Part shown: positions 61,941 through 64,000 of the stretch, one piece after another | How the letters are laid out: every line of letters starts with the position of its first letter | Position numbering within the stretch: the stretch's first letter is position 1 | Source: Kosakonia cowanii JCM 10956 = DSM 18146 | GTDB taxonomy: Bacteria; Pseudomonadota; Gammaproteobacteria; Enterobacterales; Enterobacteriaceae | Length of the DNA: 64,000 nucleotides | NCBI RefSeq assembly: GCF_001975225.1 | Contig: NZ_CP019445.1 | Span: forward strand, 4,464,001 to 4,528,000 | Direction: 5' to 3' | The notes under the pieces: generated by a model | The model's database searches: none | What the model was told of the DNA's origin: nothing | Seen by the model: the letters and a program-made list of their open reading frames with translations, nothing else | Made by a program: the position numbers and the translations under genes

Positions 61941-62954
61941 ATGTCACATATTTATACTCACGGCGCACACTATCCAGAGGCGCATCAGGCTGGCGATAAG
62001 CTTGCCCACTATATGTCTGCCGACTTTATTGCACTCTCTGACGATCTGACCGTTGAAGAGGGTCGCTCGACATTTCTGCAACAGATTAGCGATGACTATT
62101 TTCCGACATACGTGTTTATCGTATGCGGTGCGATGCTGCGCGGCGCTCTGCCCATCAGAGCATTGTTGCAGGAGGAGAATGTCGCGAAGCCCATCACCTC
62201 TTTAATGACCAGCGATCTGGTTCACGCCGCGCCTGATGATACGCGCCATGAAACCGCCCGGCTGATCGAAAGCCGGGGGATGACGCTGATCCCGGTAACC
62301 GAGCACGGCAGGCTGGTCGGTTGTCTGGCAGAGAAAGAGATTGCGCACCTGCTCGCCGATGAAGCGACAGAGGATGCCCAGCGCCAGGGTGCAACCTTGC
62401 CGCTGGAAAAGTCGTATCTGGAGATAAGCCCGGTCGGATTATGGAAAAAACGCGCGCTCTGGCTGTTACTGCTGTTTGTCGCAGAAGCCTATACCAGCAG
62501 CGTGATCCAGCACTTTGAAGAGGCGCTGGAATCGGCGATTGCGCTGGCGTTCTTCATTCCGCTGCTGATCGGTACGGGGGGGAATAGCGGAACGCAAATC
62601 ACCTCTACGCTGGTGCGTGCGATGGCGCTGGGCGAAGTGAGGATGGCCGACATGGGCCGGGTGATCCGTAAAGAGATGACTACCGCGCTGATGATTGCCG
62701 TCACCCTTGCCGCTGCCGGATGCCTGCGCGCATGGATGATGGGCATCGGCCCGGAGATCACCTTAATTGTCAGCCTGACGCTGCTCTGCATTACGCTCTG
62801 GAGCGCGGTAGTCTCCTCCGTGATCCCGATGGTGATTAAACGCGTCGGTATCGATCCGGCGGTGGTCTCCGCGCCGTTTATTGCCACGCTGATAGACGGC
62901 ACCGGCCTGATTATCTACTTCAAAATTGCCCAGTATTTTCTTGGGCTGAGCTGA
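61941..62954 (+). CDS. MgtE-family magnesium transporter, short form
   Basis: 337 residues: tandem CBS domains (about 20-140; TLIPVTEHGRLVGCLAEKEI) and a five-helix MgtE channel domain (from about 168; LIGTGGNSGTQITSTLVRAM; PFIATLIDGTGLIIYF). The usual N-terminal superhelical MgtE domain is missing (typical proteins are about 450 residues), so Mg2+ gating may differ. Under the M-box riboswitch. Confidence 0.88.
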   Translation: MSHIYTHGAHYPEAHQAGDKLAHYMSADFIALSDDLTVEEGRSTFLQQISDDYFPTYVFIVCGAMLRGALPIRALLQEENVAKPITSLMTSDLVHAAPDDTRHETARLIESRGMTLIPVTEHGRLVGCLAEKEIAHLLADEATEDAQRQGATLPLEKSYLEISPVGLWKKRALWLLLLFVAEAYTSSVIQHFEEALESAIALAFFIPLLIGTGGNSGTQITSTLVRAMALGEVRMADMGRVIRKEMTTALMIAVTLAAAGCLRAWMMGIGPEITLIVSLTLLCITLWSAVVSSVIPMVIKRVGIDPAVVSAPFIATLIDGTGLIIYFKIAQYFLGLS

Positions 62955-63103
62955 AATAACTTCACTCTTCTCTCTTCACGGAACGCGCTGGCTTAATCCG
63001 TCGGCGCGTTCCCTGCCCCCCTCCCCCCAATTTTCGGCACATTCATTGCGCATCAAGACGTGCTATCGTCAACCGTTAACAGATTGGTAAAAAAGGTTTT
63101 ATG

Positions 63104-63514
63104 ATGAGCACCCTCGAACAATTAAAAGCAAAGTACCCCGGCGCGCAGGCGTGGCAGATCGGCGACAGCCCGGCGCTGGCTGATGAGCTGGCAACATTAG
63201 TCGCCAGCGGCATCAAAACCGCCTCCTGCGGTTCATTCGCTTGCTGGCAGGCAGAAGATCCCGCGCCCAAACTGGGCAGTTACAATATTATTCTCAACGG
63301 CCGGGATGAGCCGGTGTGCGTGATCCGCATCATCTCGCTGCGCCTGACGCGCTTTTGCGATGTCACCGAAGCGTTTGCCCGTAAAGAGGGTGAAGGCGAC
63401 TTAAGCCTCGAATACTGGCGTAAAGAGCATCAGCGCTTTTTCAGCGCAGCCGGGATCTTCTCTGAAGAGATGGAGCTGGTGGCGGAAGAATTTGAAGTCG
63501 TGGAGCGCGTTTAA
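63104..63514 (+). CDS. ASCH-domain protein
   Basis: 136 residues from the second of two ATGs (AAGG is 7 bases before). It contains an ASCH domain (GIKTASCGSFACWQAEDP, DEPVCVIRIISL), an RNA-binding-type fold related to PUA. Function unknown; relatives such as YqfB act on modified nucleosides. Followed by a terminator. Confidence 0.85.
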   Translation: MSTLEQLKAKYPGAQAWQIGDSPALADELATLVASGIKTASCGSFACWQAEDPAPKLGSYNIILNGRDEPVCVIRIISLRLTRFCDVTEAFARKEGEGDLSLEYWRKEHQRFFSAAGIFSEEMELVAEEFEVVERV

Positions 63515-63517
63515 ATG

Positions 63518-63540
63518 ACGCCGCATCATGCGGCGTTTAA
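63518..63540 (+). terminator. Terminator after the ASCH gene
   Basis: ACGCCGCA, TCA loop, TGCGGCGT (63518-63536), then TTAATT. Confidence 0.8.
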
Positions 63541-64000
63541 TTAAGTTACTTCTATAAAACCTGTTCTACACCCTATAACCACATTAATAATGAGCCAATA
63601 ATTCATTGTGGCTAATATAGAAATTAATTTAGTAACTATTATTAAATAGCATTACTTTGCGTAAGCTTATTTTTTAATTGCGACTCATTATCATAAATAT
63701 AATCACCACCCGACTTATTATTCAATTATCAAATCCACAAAAAATAAATTAAAGGGGTGGTTATCGGCGCTAAAAATTAAAACTTTATGCTTTTTATAAA
63801 ATAAAAACAAACCGTTAAGCCAAGTGAATACTTTCAGCAAAACCCCAGCATTACACACGCGTAAGCCATTGATTATAAATTAAATTAAGCATTACTTTTA
63901 ATTAGAAAATTTAAACAATTTACTTCATGGACAATTCACCATGCGTATCTATAATTCCTTTGTCGCCAGCTTTCTTTAAATTAAAACCTCCTGAATACAG
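63541..64000. other. AT-rich gene-free tail
   Basis: About 460 bp, dominated by A/T runs, no coding frame with a ribosome site. It is far richer in AT than the rest of the window and resembles the silenced upstream region of an acquired gene. Nothing specific can be assigned. Confidence 0.6.

Noticed and set aside
63941..63979. Possible 12-residue leader peptide (MRIYNSFVASFL)
   Set aside because: No ribosome site, no adjacent attenuator, and no downstream gene visible in the window.

Overview
The window is a piece of an enterobacterial chromosome. Gene order and close protein matches follow the Escherichia coli 52-53 minute region (hisQ-hisJ-argT-ubiX-purF-cvpA-dedD-folC-accD-dedA-truA-usg-pdxB-flk, then fabB-mnmC-yfcL-epmC-yfcA-mepA-aroC-prmB-smrB-sixA-fadJ-fadI-yfcZ-fadL-mlaA-yfdC). 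The codon use is GC-rich, and REP elements, PurR, FadR and FabR sites fit Enterobacteriaceae of the Enterobacter/Kosakonia/Klebsiella type. The genus cannot be fixed from the sequence alone.

Layout. Positions 1-13467 hold amino-acid transport, ubiquinone, purine, folate, fatty-acid and pyridoxal genes, nearly all on the minus strand. Positions 13563-16289 carry a GH1 6-phospho-beta-glucosidase and the yfcJ MFS gene. Positions 16544-33999 are conserved core, including three genes with recognisable FadR sites (fabB, fadIJ, fadL) and a 75-bp-period REP array. Positions 34137-38174 are an O-antigen modification module (gtrA, gtrB, a broken gtrC-like gene, an acyltransferase) with lower GC. It ends at an argW-type tRNA-Arg(CCU) gene whose genomic 3' end lacks CCA.

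On the other side of the tRNA lies the most interesting block (38417-54037). It is a compact anaerobic purine/urate catabolism cluster: ygeV (sigma-54 activator), ygeW, ygeX, ygeY, hyuA, yqeA (broken), an XdhC/YqeB-like maturation factor, ygfK, ssnA and a UacT-like NCS2 permease. In E. coli K-12 these genes sit elsewhere (ygeV-ygfU region) and are interspersed with xdhD, ygfM and others that are absent here. Two sigma-54-type promoters (before ygeW and before ygfK) and a shared TATCA-N3-TGATA palindrome upstream of both suggest that YgeV drives both halves.

Positions 54064-60430 are accessory genes: a broken MFS exporter with a divergent XRE regulator, an AraC regulator, a YfeJ-like amidotransferase, a WYL regulator, a VOC protein and a secreted esterase. 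Positions 60596-63514 hold yajD, a cold-shock gene with a cspA-type leader that contains a YmcF/YnfQ-like small reading frame, an M-box (ykoK) riboswitch preceding a short MgtE, and an ASCH-domain gene. The last ~460 bp are very AT-rich and show no gene.

Five apparent one-base losses, all in short homopolymers and all in the 36-55 kb stretch, disrupt four otherwise well-preserved genes. Sequencing or assembly error must be excluded before calling them pseudogenes. The in-frame TAG in yqeA is a substitution and is not explained this way.
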